Source: JBNKZU01 sp050301795 (GTDB lineage Bacteria; Pseudomonadota; Gammaproteobacteria; Thiohalomonadales; Thiohalomonadaceae). Taken from it: 56,679 bases of DNA. The stretch spans positions 1-56,679 of the forward strand of contig JBNKZU010000047.1 in assembly GCA_050301795.1 (NCBI GenBank), read 5' to 3'. The position numbers and the translations under genes are program-made. Below, piece by piece: positions 36,358 to 47,640 of the stretch (positions are counted from its first letter, which is position 1; every line of letters starts with the position of its first letter). The notes beneath the pieces were generated by a model that was not told the DNA's origin, did not search any database, and saw only the letters and a list, made by a program, of their open reading frames with translations.

Positions 36358-36933
36358 ATGCGTAGTGAAAATGAAAGTCTTTCAACGATACCAAACATCT
36401 TAAGTCTGTTTCGACTTGTGGCTGCACCATTTTTAATCCTTCTGGCCTGGTATGGTTATCAGAATGTTTTTCTAATTCTTTTAGCAGTCTCGTTAATGAC
36501 CGATGCTTTTGATGGCATTCTCGCCCGATGGTTGCATCAACGATCAAAGCTCGGAACACGGCTCGATAGTTACGGCGATCTGACCAATTATTTCATTATT
36601 CCGATAGCTGCATACTGGTTATGGCCTGATATTGTCAGGCAAGAGATCAACTATTTTATTGCTGCCATCACAATGGTGAGCTTGCCCTTGATTGTCGGTG
36701 TTATTAAGTTTCGGCAAATACCAAGCTATCATACCTGGAGCGCGAAAATTTCTGCCATTGTAATGATACCTTCGATCTATTTGCTATTCCTTGAGATTAC
36801 ATCATTACCTTTTCATCTCTCTTTGATTGTTCTGGTAATAATGTCGATTGAGGAGATCACGATAACACTATATCTGAATAAACCAAGGCATAATGTCATC
36901 TCATTGTGGCATATACTCAATAAAAGAGCTTAA
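36358..36933 (+). CDS. CDP-alcohol phosphatidyltransferase
   Basis: A 191-residue integral membrane enzyme of phospholipid head-group transfer. The family signature DG-x2-AR-x8-G-x3-D-x3-D is complete (DGILARWLHQRSKL, then GTRLDSYGD, about residues 43-65). About six hydrophobic helices. The head group (glycerol phosphate, inositol or other) cannot be read from sequence. The C-terminal IEEITITLYLN segment is typical of a PgsA-related branch often found outside the main pgsA locus. Confidence 0.88.
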   Translation: MRSENESLSTIPNILSLFRLVAAPFLILLAWYGYQNVFLILLAVSLMTDAFDGILARWLHQRSKLGTRLDSYGDLTNYFIIPIAAYWLWPDIVRQEINYFIAAITMVSLPLIVGVIKFRQIPSYHTWSAKISAIVMIPSIYLLFLEITSLPFHLSLIVLVIMSIEEITITLYLNKPRHNVISLWHILNKRA

Positions 36934-37152
36934 AGGAGTGTTTTATTAAATACCTAAGTGCAGCCGTTATGAACAGCATAAAGCAATCCTGTACTTTATT
37001 ATCTTTTTTTATATATTGTCTCATCGCTATGCATATTACGATAACCAAAAATCTATGATTACTGGATGTGATGGGACAAACGATAAGTTGTTCAAACGAA
37101 CCTTAGCAGTATCAGTGGCATGGATTCCCCTATTAATAGGTAATGACATTGC

Positions 37153-39189
37153 ATGTACAATAAACCGCTACTAAAAATGCTATTCGCACTAATCATAACC
37201 ATTATCTCGGTTGAGATGATGATTATGCTTTTACTTTCAACTTATAGCGAACATGGTTTTAGTGTCTGGTTGGTCACTTTAATCGATGCCACAGCCACGT
37301 CATTAGCCGTCGTTTTAGTATTCAGAAGACTTGCAGATCGTGCAGAATTTCTACCTCAAAAAAACACGAGTACGGCTACTGAGTGGGCGCAGCTTAAAAT
37401 TGGCTCATCCGTTTTTGTGATCGAAAGCATTATTATGCTATCGATTAATCTCATTCAGCCATCCATGCCTGAGTGGCAAATCTCTATAATCAATACCATC
37501 ATCCTTTCAATAATATCCGCACTAGTCATCTACTTTATTTTTTTAAAGCCTTTTACCATCATTTCAAAAGAGCAAAACCATGTTGCAATGGATGATAAGC
37601 TTCTTATCATCACCAACATCATCTCATACATCTCTTTGATGATTCTGTTCTTTACTATTCTTGCAAACACTTATGTTCAACAGCATCATGATATTGTTAC
37701 CAACACCCTTGCTAAGGAATCTAACCAGCTTGTTGCTATACGTAGTAGTTTTATCCGTCAGCTCAATGATTTTATTCTTGATCTTAGAATGCTTGCTTCA
37801 CAATCAGAACTCATGGATGTCATTAAAATTCGTAATCCGTCTTCTGAACAGTTGCGTTCACTTCAAAACGACTATTTAAATTTGGCTCGCTTAAAGATCT
37901 ACTATCAACAGATACGATATGTTAATAAAGATGGATTTGAGATAGTTCGGATAAATAGCAATAAAGGTGTTGCAGAAATTGTTGACGCATCAAAACTTCA
38001 AAACAAGCAACATCGATACTACTTTAAGAACGGATTGAAGTTAAAAAAAGGGGAGATTTATATCTCACCGATTGATCTTAATATCGAAAACGGTGAAATT
38101 GAGATCCCATATCGTCCAATGATCCGTATCGTTACTCCTGTCTACTCGATTAACTCACTCTATGGTGTCGTTATTATCAACATCAACGCACATCAACTAT
38201 TTAATTCGATTGATGAGGGATCTGATTCCCTACAGGGATCATTAGCCTTATTTAACGAAAATGGCTATTGGATCTATGGCGCTCAATCTGAAAAACATTG
38301 GGGGTTTATGTTCAGTGATAAAAAGGATATGAATTATGCCCAACAATACCCTGATGAATGGAATAAAATGACCACTCAACAGCATGTGGCCTATGAGTCT
38401 GATCATGGGCTTATTGTTTCTGAGATTGCTCAATTCAAACCCATCACTCACAAAAACAATATGGCGAATAGTGCCGATAGCTCATCATCAGATAACATCT
38501 GGCCTCGCTGGATACTCCAAAGCATAATCCCAAAAGAGGTTGTTCTAAATCAGTCTGAAGGACTCTTTGACCTGATTAAGCTGCTCTACATTTCAGCACT
38601 AATCATATTCGGGGTTGCGACGATTCTCTTAACAAAAACCATTTTAAAAGGGCGTCGTGCTGAGAGTCAGGTTAGGTATCTGGCGTTTTATGATTCATTA
38701 ACCGGATTATCAAATCGGCGACTTTTTTATGAAATGATGAATCTGGAAATATCTCATGCAAGACGTGATCATCACAATCTGGCACTGTTATATATTGACC
38801 TCGATTATTTTAAACCCATTAACGATGAGCTTGGACATATCGCTGGTGATCTCGTTCTTAAAGAGGTCGCCAAACGAATTAAAGCGTGTATACGCATAAC
38901 AGATATTGCGGCTCGATTGGGTGGTGATGAATTCGCCATCATTCAGCCAAAACCTGAATCTCTTAAAGATATTGAAACACTGGCACAAAGACTTCTCGCA
39001 TCGTTCGAAAAACCTGTGAAACCATTGGGTAATGAACGCTTTCTTGGTATGAGTATTGGCGTATCAATCTTATCTGACAGTGACAGTACTGAAGATCTGA
39101 TTAGACGTGCAGATAGCGCGATGTATGATGCAAAGGCTATGGGGCGAAATTGTTATAAAATTATTGATGACATCGGCAGTACAGATTAA
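37153..39189 (+). CDS. Membrane GGDEF sensor, predicted diguanylate cyclase
   Basis: A 678-residue protein. The N-terminus has about four to five membrane helices (residues 8-165), then a dCACHE-like periplasmic domain (about 190-465), a helix at 475-495 and a C-terminal GGDEF domain (about 510-675). DSLTGLSNRRLF and RLGGDEFAII are intact, so cyclic-di-GMP synthesis is expected; no clear RxxD inhibitory site is seen. The 219-base gap upstream contains only a 29-codon frame (36969) without a ribosome-binding site. Its stop overlaps recD by 4 bases, convergently. Confidence 0.9.
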   Translation: MYNKPLLKMLFALIITIISVEMMIMLLLSTYSEHGFSVWLVTLIDATATSLAVVLVFRRLADRAEFLPQKNTSTATEWAQLKIGSSVFVIESIIMLSINLIQPSMPEWQISIINTIILSIISALVIYFIFLKPFTIISKEQNHVAMDDKLLIITNIISYISLMILFFTILANTYVQQHHDIVTNTLAKESNQLVAIRSSFIRQLNDFILDLRMLASQSELMDVIKIRNPSSEQLRSLQNDYLNLARLKIYYQQIRYVNKDGFEIVRINSNKGVAEIVDASKLQNKQHRYYFKNGLKLKKGEIYISPIDLNIENGEIEIPYRPMIRIVTPVYSINSLYGVVIININAHQLFNSIDEGSDSLQGSLALFNENGYWIYGAQSEKHWGFMFSDKKDMNYAQQYPDEWNKMTTQQHVAYESDHGLIVSEIAQFKPITHKNNMANSADSSSSDNIWPRWILQSIIPKEVVLNQSEGLFDLIKLLYISALIIFGVATILLTKTILKGRRAESQVRYLAFYDSLTGLSNRRLFYEMMNLEISHARRDHHNLALLYIDLDYFKPINDELGHIAGDLVLKEVAKRIKACIRITDIAARLGGDEFAIIQPKPESLKDIETLAQRLLASFEKPVKPLGNERFLGMSIGVSILSDSDSTEDLIRRADSAMYDAKAMGRNCYKIIDDIGSTD

Positions 39190-40979
39190 TCCATACCGCA
39201 CCATAACGCCTCTTTTAATCCAGACACACGTCTTACCTCGGCCGCGACTGTTTTTGTTAATACATCCTCTGTCGTAAACAGGTCTACACTCACCCTTGCT
39301 CTGGTTACTGCTGTATAGAGCAGTTCCCTGGTCAAAATGGGCATTTCTAAATCAGGTAAAACCACACAAACCCTGTCAAACTCAGATCCTTGGCTTTTAT
39401 GGATGGTCATTGCATAGACGGTTTTACATTCCGGCAGTCGTGATGGAAGGATTGATCGCAACTCACCCGATTCATTCATAAACCATGCGCGTCTGCGTGT
39501 TGGGTCTTCAGGGTCTGGCAGGATGATCCCGATATCACCATTAAAAAGTTGGTGATGGTAGTCGTTGCGGGTAATCATCACCGGGCGATAGAGATAAAAG
39601 CGATCATCCCTTTTTATTAATCCACTATTAACCAAAGCCTGCTCTATTTTCAGATTCAGGTTATCAACACCATATTGATGAGCAACTGTGGCTGCCAACA
39701 CCTGAAAAGCGCCAAAAGCCTTTAGTACCTTTTCTGGTTCAGTTTCTCGGATATAGTGCTGGTAGTGTTCAACAGCCAGTGATGAGATCGTATCAATGAC
39801 ATCAACAGTAGATGAGTCATACCAACGCACAACCTGTCGCTCTCTATCTGACAACACCTTTAGCACTGTTTCTGAATCACCAATTTTTAAACCGCTTGCC
39901 AGTGCAGCAATGCCACTCTCTTCAGAGAAACGATAGCTTTTATTAAAGTGGACTATGTGATTATCAAGAGTTTGTGCTTCATTCACAGGGTTATTGTGTT
40001 CACTAATTCCAAGAAGTGATAGTGTTTCAAGTTGTTGATTGCTGAAACGATTCTCATCATAACCACCACACAGATCCCCCAGTACACTTCCGGCCTCGAC
40101 TGATGCTAGCTGATTGTGATCACCCAGAAAAACAACTCTTGTATGATCGGGTATGGCTGCCAGCAGATGGGACATTAACGGCAGGTCGATCATGGATGCT
40201 TCATCAATAATCAACAGATCCAGATGTAACTGATTATCACGATTAAACCTAAAGCCACTACCGGATGGGTGTGGCTTTAGCAGTCGATGGATGGTTGTGA
40301 TCTCAACATGCTCCAGAGAGAGAGCAAAATGTTGTTTAAGGTCATCGCTGCCATGGTTAATCGATTCACTTAGGCGTGCTGTTGCTTTGCCAGTAGGTGC
40401 AGCGATGGCTATACGATACGGCTCCCTATCTTCTATCTGTTGCAGTAGTGTCATCAATCGTAACACGGTATAGGTCTTACCAGTGCCTGGGCCACCGGTG
40501 ATGATGGTTAGCGGATTGATAAGTGATGTTGCTACTGCAACTGCCTGTTCACTCTGTAATGAATCACTAAATAACTCTTTTAAAATCGTGGCGGCTTTTG
40601 TCAGATCAACATTACCAACACTTTCTGTTGCACGTTTTTTTAGCTGTTCAATCACTCGCTGCTCGTGATACCAGTAGCGTTGCAAATAGAGTCTGTTGTA
40701 CTTATCCAGTATTAGCGGTGAATCGGTTCCTGACTCTGCAACCACACCACTGTTAACCAGTGCATCTCGCCACTCATCGATATCAATATCCCATTGTGAG
40801 GCATGATCATTCAAATCAATACAAACATCACCGTGACCACTAGCATTGGATACCAATGCTGCTGCCATCGTAAGGTGCTTTGAGCTATTCTTGGCAATCC
40901 GATCAATAAACTCGGCGAAGTAACGATCAATCTCCCTTATCTCATTGTTAGACATTAATAGTTCTAGAGGTGTGCTCAT
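39186..40979 (-). CDS. recD: Exonuclease V subunit RecD
   Basis: The fast 5'-3' helicase of RecBCD. The 597-residue protein has Walker A ITGGPGTGKTYTVLRL, Walker B LLIDEASMIDLPLMS, VFLGDHNQLASVEAG and the C-terminal ALTIHKSQGSEFD-type motif (read AMTIHKSQGSEFDRV). The ATG at 40979 overlaps the recB stop (ATGA). Confidence 0.95.
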   Translation of the reverse strand: MSTPLELLMSNNEIREIDRYFAEFIDRIAKNSSKHLTMAAALVSNASGHGDVCIDLNDHASQWDIDIDEWRDALVNSGVVAESGTDSPLILDKYNRLYLQRYWYHEQRVIEQLKKRATESVGNVDLTKAATILKELFSDSLQSEQAVAVATSLINPLTIITGGPGTGKTYTVLRLMTLLQQIEDREPYRIAIAAPTGKATARLSESINHGSDDLKQHFALSLEHVEITTIHRLLKPHPSGSGFRFNRDNQLHLDLLIIDEASMIDLPLMSHLLAAIPDHTRVVFLGDHNQLASVEAGSVLGDLCGGYDENRFSNQQLETLSLLGISEHNNPVNEAQTLDNHIVHFNKSYRFSEESGIAALASGLKIGDSETVLKVLSDRERQVVRWYDSSTVDVIDTISSLAVEHYQHYIRETEPEKVLKAFGAFQVLAATVAHQYGVDNLNLKIEQALVNSGLIKRDDRFYLYRPVMITRNDYHHQLFNGDIGIILPDPEDPTRRRAWFMNESGELRSILPSRLPECKTVYAMTIHKSQGSEFDRVCVVLPDLEMPILTRELLYTAVTRARVSVDLFTTEDVLTKTVAAEVRRVSGLKEALWCGMD

Positions 40980-43900
40980 TGACCACCTCCACATATCAAC
41001 ACTTCAAACTGCTCTATGATCGACTGTTCTGGTTTATTGAAATAGACACCCGTGTCCATGCCTTTATGCATACCACGTACAAACAGGTATAGGGCACCGC
41101 CAATATCCCTGTCATAGTTGTAATCTGGTTTGCGCTTTTTAAGGTAACGATGCAGTGCTAACAGGTAAACGATGTACTGAAGGTCATAGTAGTGCTCCTG
41201 GATAGATTGCTCCAATGCACCCGTTTGATAATCCTCGACATAATCGCCCAGATAGTTAGATTTATAATCTGCAATAAAGAACTGTCCCTTATATTCAAAT
41301 GTTAAATCAATAAATCCACGCACCACACCATGCACATGGTTTGCGGTTAAGGCTGGCCTTCGTGGTTGTTCTGTCCAAAGCTGATTTAATAACTTATCTA
41401 TAGCTGTGGTATCCACATTCACTATTGGAAAGTGGAACTCCATCTCGCTAATCAGTTTATCTTTTTCAAGCGAAGAGAGTGAAAATGAATCAATCAGTTC
41501 CGCTTCGAGGGCATTGTTAAATAGTGTTGTCAGTCCATCCTGCCACTGCTCATCAAAGTGATAGAAGGATAGTTTATCGGCAACCAGTTCATTGAGGTTT
41601 GCTGCGGTTTTAAAATCGAGATCTTCAAAGATGGCATGCATCATCGTTCCAAACTCGGCACCCTTTGGCAGGGGCACAATGGCTGTGCCTGAGTCACGCT
41701 TTTCCCGTTCAGGGTGATAGCTTGCTTCTGTTTGTGCAATCGCACTATAACTGGTTAACCCCCAGGCCTGGTTAACTGCACGAGTTGAAGTTCTGGATAT
41801 AATTTCAGTCCCATGACTCTCTTCCACTACGAGTAGCTTATCGGTAACAGCTGGAGGTTCCATAATCTCAACGGCATGCTGACTAAATAACTGTTCAAGG
41901 TGTTGCCTGATCTCAGTCGATGAGTGTTGTTTAAACGCTTCCTTTAACTCAGCCAATGAATCGTAATCACCATGACCATATAACAGCCAGAACAGAGCAC
42001 TCTCTTCTGCCTTGTTCATCTTCCCCCAGGGGAAGTAGATACTATTTTTAGCGCGGGTAAAGGCAACATATAGAAGACGAATATCCTCAGCAATCCGTTC
42101 CTTCACACAAAGATAACGCGCTGTATCAGAGTTATTTAAATCCAGCGTCAGGCGATTGTTATCGTCGTGATAGAGCAGCTCCTTACAACTGGTTTTTGAG
42201 CCATGCCAGACATAGGGCAGGAATACGATGGGATACTCCAGACCTTTACTCTTGTGTATGGTAACAATCCTGACCCTATCTGAATCACTCTCCAGTCGCA
42301 ATTGTTGCTCTTCGCTCTCACCATTGGGTGATGCAATCTGTTGTTGCAACCAGCGTAATAACTCACTATGGGTACGGTAACGCTGCTCTGCCTGCTGCAA
42401 CAGTTCTGCTAACTGGATAAAGTTGGTCAGCATACGCTCATAGGATTCATAACCCTTCAGGTTGGCGATTAACTCACCCTCCTGAATCAGGGTTCTGATT
42501 AACACCAGCACCCCGCTTTTCAGCCACAACTGCTGCCACTGTTCAAAACGATTAATAATATCTTCCAGTGCACGCTCATCATGCTGGAGTTGGTAAATCT
42601 GGTTGCCGTTGTAACTAAAGAGCGAGGTTGTTAAGGCCAATCTTATTCTGGTTTCGTTTTCAGGCTCTGCGACTGCCCGCAGGATGGTTAATAATTCAAA
42701 TGCTTGTGAGCTTTCGTAAATACTCTCCCGCGCATAGTAGACTGATGGAATACCTTTGGCCGATAGTGACGCTTCTATGGATGCCGCCTCGTAGCGATCC
42801 CTAACCAGGATAGCGATATCTTCTGCGCTAACGGCTTTGTCACCAATACGGCTGATATTGTTATCACCATCATTAAGCAGCCCCAGGATCTCCTCTGCAA
42901 CTGCATTGGCAATCTGCTCATCGGCCAGCTCCTTGCTTATGGGTTTCTCTTTACCGGTTTTTTTATAGATGTTTTCAGGGTCGTTTTTCAGTTGCCAGAT
43001 AGTGATGGCAGGCTGGACTGAACCTTCTCTTGTTAACTGATCAGGCTGATGATCATCCGGTGACTGTACTGGATAAAAATCGATCTCCCCCTGATAGACA
43101 AACGGTGCCGCATGGGTACTGAAGATGGTATTCACCGAATCGATCAGGCGTTTATCCGAACGCCAGTTGGTATCGAGGGTAAACTGGCTATGGTCAGGAT
43201 CAGTCTCGGCTTTGGCACCGATATAGGTAAAGATATCAGCGCCACGAAAGCTGTAGATCGCCTGCTTCGGATCCCCAATCATATGCAGGCCGGTGCTATC
43301 GCTGTTATGATAGATACGGTTAAAGATCTGGTATTGCAGCGGGTCGGTATCCTGAAACTCATCGATCAGCGCATAGGGATAGGTTTCAGCTATCTTCGCA
43401 GCCAGGTGATCGCCCTGTTTACCATGTAACGCTTCGTGTAATTGAATCAGCAAATCATCAAAGCTAATCACACCGCGACTGCTTTTACGGCTCCTAAGTT
43501 CGGTTTGAACATAGCCTATTAACTCATAAAAGAACTGCTGCTTCTTTGCTTCAACAATCTCTAGCAACGCATCGACCCGTTCAAACAGCGGATGCTCCGC
43601 TGTACCGTTTTTTCGTTGTGAAGCAGTAACCGCATTGCTAACAAACGACTGACTAAAAAACTTTAGTCCTTCTGGCACGGCATAGTTTTGATCACTGCCA
43701 ACAAACCACTCCATCGCATCAATAGCTTTGGCGACATTATCTTTACTATAGGTATCTTTAGCCTTACCCAAACGCTTGTCTGCAAACAGCTCTATGATTT
43801 CATCAGACGCCTTAAGCCAGTGGTGAACAATCTCCTGCTTAACCTCATTAAAGGCCGCTTCATCGGCTACTAGCAATGGCAAACTAATCTGTAGCTGGTG

Positions 43901-44473
43901 TTTTGAAACCAGCCCTCTCACTTCCTGATAAAGCAGTGACGGTACCGACCATTGCGATTTGATGAGCGATGCCAGTCCGGCATCCATTTGATAGAGGTTC
44001 TTGCGCCAGTAGTCATACACAATATCCCGCACCAGATCACTGTCACTTGCGACCAGTTCACTATCAAAACGTAGACCACTCTCAAACGCACGTTGTTGTA
44101 AAACTCGCTGACAGAAACTGTGAATGGTGAAGATCGCTGCTTCATCAATAATCTGTAACTCAAGCGTCAGTCGGTTAACAACTTCTTGATGATCCTCAAC
44201 GTTCTCTAACAAAAACTGAATATTCGGATCACTACTCTCACCGCTAATAAAGGCTTCGCGTGCCTCTACCAGGCGTGAGCGAATACGATCCCGTAATTCC
44301 TCAGTGGCCGCGATAGTAAAGGTCACCACCAGAATATCGCTGACTGATATTCTCTTTTCGATCACCAGGCGCAGATAGATCAGGGCGATGGTATAGGTCT
44401 TACCAGTGCCAGCACTGGCTTCGATGAGCTGTCTGCCATCCAGTGGGTAGTTTTGAGGATTGAGTGATCTCAC
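40976..44473 (-). CDS. recB: Exonuclease V subunit RecB
   Basis: The 3'-5' helicase and nuclease of RecBCD. The 1165-residue protein begins with Walker A IEASAGTGKTYTIALIYL, has ALIDEFQDTDPLQYQIF and RIVTIHKSKGLEYPIVFLP, and ends with the RecB nuclease core FIADYKSNYLGD. All catalytic motifs are intact. It is coupled to recC upstream and recD downstream by 4-base overlaps. Confidence 0.96.
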   Translation of the reverse strand: MRSLNPQNYPLDGRQLIEASAGTGKTYTIALIYLRLVIEKRISVSDILVVTFTIAATEELRDRIRSRLVEAREAFISGESSDPNIQFLLENVEDHQEVVNRLTLELQIIDEAAIFTIHSFCQRVLQQRAFESGLRFDSELVASDSDLVRDIVYDYWRKNLYQMDAGLASLIKSQWSVPSLLYQEVRGLVSKHQLQISLPLLVADEAAFNEVKQEIVHHWLKASDEIIELFADKRLGKAKDTYSKDNVAKAIDAMEWFVGSDQNYAVPEGLKFFSQSFVSNAVTASQRKNGTAEHPLFERVDALLEIVEAKKQQFFYELIGYVQTELRSRKSSRGVISFDDLLIQLHEALHGKQGDHLAAKIAETYPYALIDEFQDTDPLQYQIFNRIYHNSDSTGLHMIGDPKQAIYSFRGADIFTYIGAKAETDPDHSQFTLDTNWRSDKRLIDSVNTIFSTHAAPFVYQGEIDFYPVQSPDDHQPDQLTREGSVQPAITIWQLKNDPENIYKKTGKEKPISKELADEQIANAVAEEILGLLNDGDNNISRIGDKAVSAEDIAILVRDRYEAASIEASLSAKGIPSVYYARESIYESSQAFELLTILRAVAEPENETRIRLALTTSLFSYNGNQIYQLQHDERALEDIINRFEQWQQLWLKSGVLVLIRTLIQEGELIANLKGYESYERMLTNFIQLAELLQQAEQRYRTHSELLRWLQQQIASPNGESEEQQLRLESDSDRVRIVTIHKSKGLEYPIVFLPYVWHGSKTSCKELLYHDDNNRLTLDLNNSDTARYLCVKERIAEDIRLLYVAFTRAKNSIYFPWGKMNKAEESALFWLLYGHGDYDSLAELKEAFKQHSSTEIRQHLEQLFSQHAVEIMEPPAVTDKLLVVEESHGTEIISRTSTRAVNQAWGLTSYSAIAQTEASYHPEREKRDSGTAIVPLPKGAEFGTMMHAIFEDLDFKTAANLNELVADKLSFYHFDEQWQDGLTTLFNNALEAELIDSFSLSSLEKDKLISEMEFHFPIVNVDTTAIDKLLNQLWTEQPRRPALTANHVHGVVRGFIDLTFEYKGQFFIADYKSNYLGDYVEDYQTGALEQSIQEHYYDLQYIVYLLALHRYLKKRKPDYNYDRDIGGALYLFVRGMHKGMDTGVYFNKPEQSIIEQFEVLICGGGQ

Positions 44474-47400
44474 TTTACATGCTCCTCATAAACGGCATTT
44501 TCAACTACTGGCCCCATAATTAGATCGGCCAGAACTGCAAAATCCTCATTCAGTGCATCATCACTCCACAGCATTGAGATATAGGGGTCATCTGCTTCAC
44601 CCGGCACACTGCTGTAACTGTGGGTGAACCAGCGCTTTTGCGCCTCTTTTAACGGATCACCCTTCTCCTCCTTGGCGGCTTTTGCATACTCATAAGAGGT
44701 GGCCGCAAATAACGGCAGTGGTTGCTGTTGTGCCTTTAGGAAGTAGGCAATTAACACCTCAAGATGGATATACACATCTTTAATCGGTGGTAGTTGATAA
44801 CAACCATTCTCATCATAAAAATAGCTATGGTAGCTTTGCTCGCCACTGTTTAATAACAGGTGCTTAATCCAAAACTGCATAAGCTGTCGCGACTTGATGG
44901 TTCCGGGTCGATAGAGTACCTGCCCCTGTTCGGTAATCGAATCTACCCAGCCGTTAATGGTAATGCCGTTAATCGTAATATCGATCTCTACCGGCTCAGA
45001 CTCATATTCGCCCTGCGCTGTTATGAGTTGCTTTAACTGTTCAACCAATTCGATCTCATGATCAATCACACCCTGGGTTAATGCCCCATACGGCAACTCA
45101 CCCTTTGCGTGCATCATCTCAAGCCACGGTTCAACTGCACCATCGTCTATTAAATGGTTTAACAGCTCATGTTGGATGTTGTAACGATCCAGTCCACTTA
45201 AATTGAAGCGTTCATCCGACTCCAACTCGGCATCACCGTTTTCAATCACAATCCCCAGGCGCTGCTCTACAAAGTAGCGGGATGGATTGGTATAGAAGTA
45301 GAGTAACTGGTTAACCGAGATCTCGGTGATCGCTTCATTCACAGGCAGTGGCGCCTGAATAAATTCAGTGGATAGATTGTTCTCGGTCTCACTTAACCAG
45401 GCACGGTTATATGAGAATAATTTTAGTTCGCTTTGATCATAATAACGTGGACTAAACGCTTGCAGTGGATGCTCGGTCACCACATGAGAGCTAATATCAC
45501 TACCATATTGAGCCTTCAGAGTATCCAGTAACTCCTGAACCACCATCGATGGCAATTTGAGTGAGTTATCGGAAATATTCCTGCCCACATAACTGATATA
45601 GAACACCTCACGGGCAGAGAGGATCGATTCCAGGAAGTGGTAACGCTCATCATCACGGCGGTTTTTATCGCCCTTCTCCGGTTTTAATTCCATCTTATCC
45701 AGATCGGATTTCATGGTCTGTACCGGGAAGATGCCATCCCCCATCCCCAGCATCGCCACCACCTTAAATGGTAAAGCGCGCATCGGCTCTATCGCACACA
45801 GGGTTACCTTGCCGCTCATAAAGCGGTGACCCAGTTGTGGTTCGGAGAGCGCCTGTTTTAATAACAATGTTAATTGCTTCAGTCCAATTTCAGGCTCTGG
45901 GTTTAGATGGCTTGAAGATTGTTGAATATCATTCAGGATATCCATTACCGCCGTTAGCTTGTAATCATCCTCAGCTTTAAACAGCGCATCGATCATATGG
46001 CGAATGGTCGCTACCCACTGCGATAGCGAGTGTTCACGCTTCAGCATTTTACGAAAACGGATCAGGGTTTCATAAAAGGCACGTAGCTTTCCTAACAGCT
46101 CACCACTTTGACCATCAATATGATCCAATGGGGCAATGTCATTGACCAGATGGGCATCATCACTCCAGCAGGCATAACCCATAAACAGGCGATCAAAACC
46201 AAACTCCCAGCTATTCTCGCGCCAGTTGCTAACCCCACTCGCCTCTCGCATCTCGCCATCAATACCCCAGCGTATCCCAGAGTGTTCGATCCAGCCACGA
46301 ATGGTCGGGATATCTTCGGCCTTGATAGCAAAGCGCGACATCACCTCATCACACTCCAGCAGTCCCATAATCTCCGTTGCGCTAAAGCGACTTTCAGGAA
46401 GAGACAATAACGACAGGAATACCTCAATCAGCGGATCATCACTCAGGCGTGACTGATCGGCGATAGACCACGGGATATAGTTTTCAGACTGTGAAAAGAC
46501 CGCCTTAAAGCATGGCGCATACTTTTCAAGGTCAGTGGTCATTACCACGACACTATCAGGTGTCAGTTCATGATTGTTATTAAACAGCTCCAGTAACTGA
46601 TCATGCAACACCTCCACCTCACGCATTGGTGAATGGCAGCTATGGATCTGAATCGAGCGATCATCCTCATTAAACACGGCCTGTTCACTCTGCTCCAGAT
46701 TCAGGATATCTGACTGCAGTTGGCTTAACAGATTATTGGGTTCCGGCTCTACAAAATAGTCCAACTCATCGGCATGGATGTTTTGCATGTAATCAATAAA
46801 ATCCCGCCCCTGTTTACCCAGTGATGCCAGTAGTGGATGGCCGCTGGTCAGGTAGTCGTCAATGTTCTCTTTACGACGTAAGCGGAAACGGGCAATCGCC
46901 TTTTCATTAACAATATCCCCCCAGTAGTGATAGCTTGGGTTCATCACAAACAGGTGAATATCAATCCATTGCGAGAGATGACCTATTAGCTCGATAAACT
47001 TTGGTGGTAACGACGAGATCCCAAAGATCGAAATCCGCTTTGGAAGTTGTGCCAGTTGCTCAGTGGTTGGAGTAATTTTGAACAGTTGATGTAGCAGTGA
47101 AGCACGATGCTCATTATGTCCATGCAGGTTAATCAGCTCCTGCCACAATGCTCTCTGCCAGTCGACAAAATTCGCACCATTCCCTTCATCCTCTTCCCAC
47201 TGCTGGATCATTTGAGGTCGGTAGTTAAGGTAGCGATCAAACAGGTAGGCCATCTTCTGGCTTAGCTGGAGCCGTTTCATCTCACCATCATCGTTTTGCA
47301 GAAAGTGATCAACCGCATCAAAGCCCTTGTTAGATCGCAACTGTTGCAGTAGCTGGTAAATTGACCACTGCATCGATGCCTTCTCAAATGGCGAATGGAC

Positions 47401-47640
47401 ATGTTCAGGCCCAACAAAGCGAACAAATAGGTCCCAGAAAAAAGCCGCCGGAAACTTAAAATCGATATTAGCGGAAATCCCCTGCTCTTCTGCCAGACGC
47501 ACTGCTATCCAGCGCGCCATGCCCCGGCTTTGGGTCACCACCATCTCCGGCATAAAGATGTCATCCAGCGGATCATCCATCACCTGCGACATCGCACTGA
47601 GCAACTCTTCCAACTGATTGCTGTGGTAGACCTTAAGCAC
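44470..47640 (-). CDS. recC: Exonuclease V subunit RecC
   Basis: The Chi-recognition and scaffold subunit of RecBCD. The 1056 residues have the family start (LKVYHSNQLEELLS), VTQSRGMARWIAVRLAE, KFPAAFFWDLFV and the central SLPPKFIELIGHLSQWIDIHLF. The start is a GTG at 47640. First gene of recC-recB-recD. The 275-base region upstream (47641-47915) should hold the operon promoter and contains no further gene. Confidence 0.95.
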   Translation of the reverse strand: MLKVYHSNQLEELLSAMSQVMDDPLDDIFMPEMVVTQSRGMARWIAVRLAEEQGISANIDFKFPAAFFWDLFVRFVGPEHVHSPFEKASMQWSIYQLLQQLRSNKGFDAVDHFLQNDDGEMKRLQLSQKMAYLFDRYLNYRPQMIQQWEEDEGNGANFVDWQRALWQELINLHGHNEHRASLLHQLFKITPTTEQLAQLPKRISIFGISSLPPKFIELIGHLSQWIDIHLFVMNPSYHYWGDIVNEKAIARFRLRRKENIDDYLTSGHPLLASLGKQGRDFIDYMQNIHADELDYFVEPEPNNLLSQLQSDILNLEQSEQAVFNEDDRSIQIHSCHSPMREVEVLHDQLLELFNNNHELTPDSVVVMTTDLEKYAPCFKAVFSQSENYIPWSIADQSRLSDDPLIEVFLSLLSLPESRFSATEIMGLLECDEVMSRFAIKAEDIPTIRGWIEHSGIRWGIDGEMREASGVSNWRENSWEFGFDRLFMGYACWSDDAHLVNDIAPLDHIDGQSGELLGKLRAFYETLIRFRKMLKREHSLSQWVATIRHMIDALFKAEDDYKLTAVMDILNDIQQSSSHLNPEPEIGLKQLTLLLKQALSEPQLGHRFMSGKVTLCAIEPMRALPFKVVAMLGMGDGIFPVQTMKSDLDKMELKPEKGDKNRRDDERYHFLESILSAREVFYISYVGRNISDNSLKLPSMVVQELLDTLKAQYGSDISSHVVTEHPLQAFSPRYYDQSELKLFSYNRAWLSETENNLSTEFIQAPLPVNEAITEISVNQLLYFYTNPSRYFVEQRLGIVIENGDAELESDERFNLSGLDRYNIQHELLNHLIDDGAVEPWLEMMHAKGELPYGALTQGVIDHEIELVEQLKQLITAQGEYESEPVEIDITINGITINGWVDSITEQGQVLYRPGTIKSRQLMQFWIKHLLLNSGEQSYHSYFYDENGCYQLPPIKDVYIHLEVLIAYFLKAQQQPLPLFAATSYEYAKAAKEEKGDPLKEAQKRWFTHSYSSVPGEADDPYISMLWSDDALNEDFAVLADLIMGPVVENAVYEEHVK

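Noticed and set aside
36969..37058. 29-codon frame MNSIKQSCTLLSFF in the gap before the GGDEF gene
   Set aside because: Short, no ribosome-binding site and nothing beyond a hydrophobic stretch to support it.
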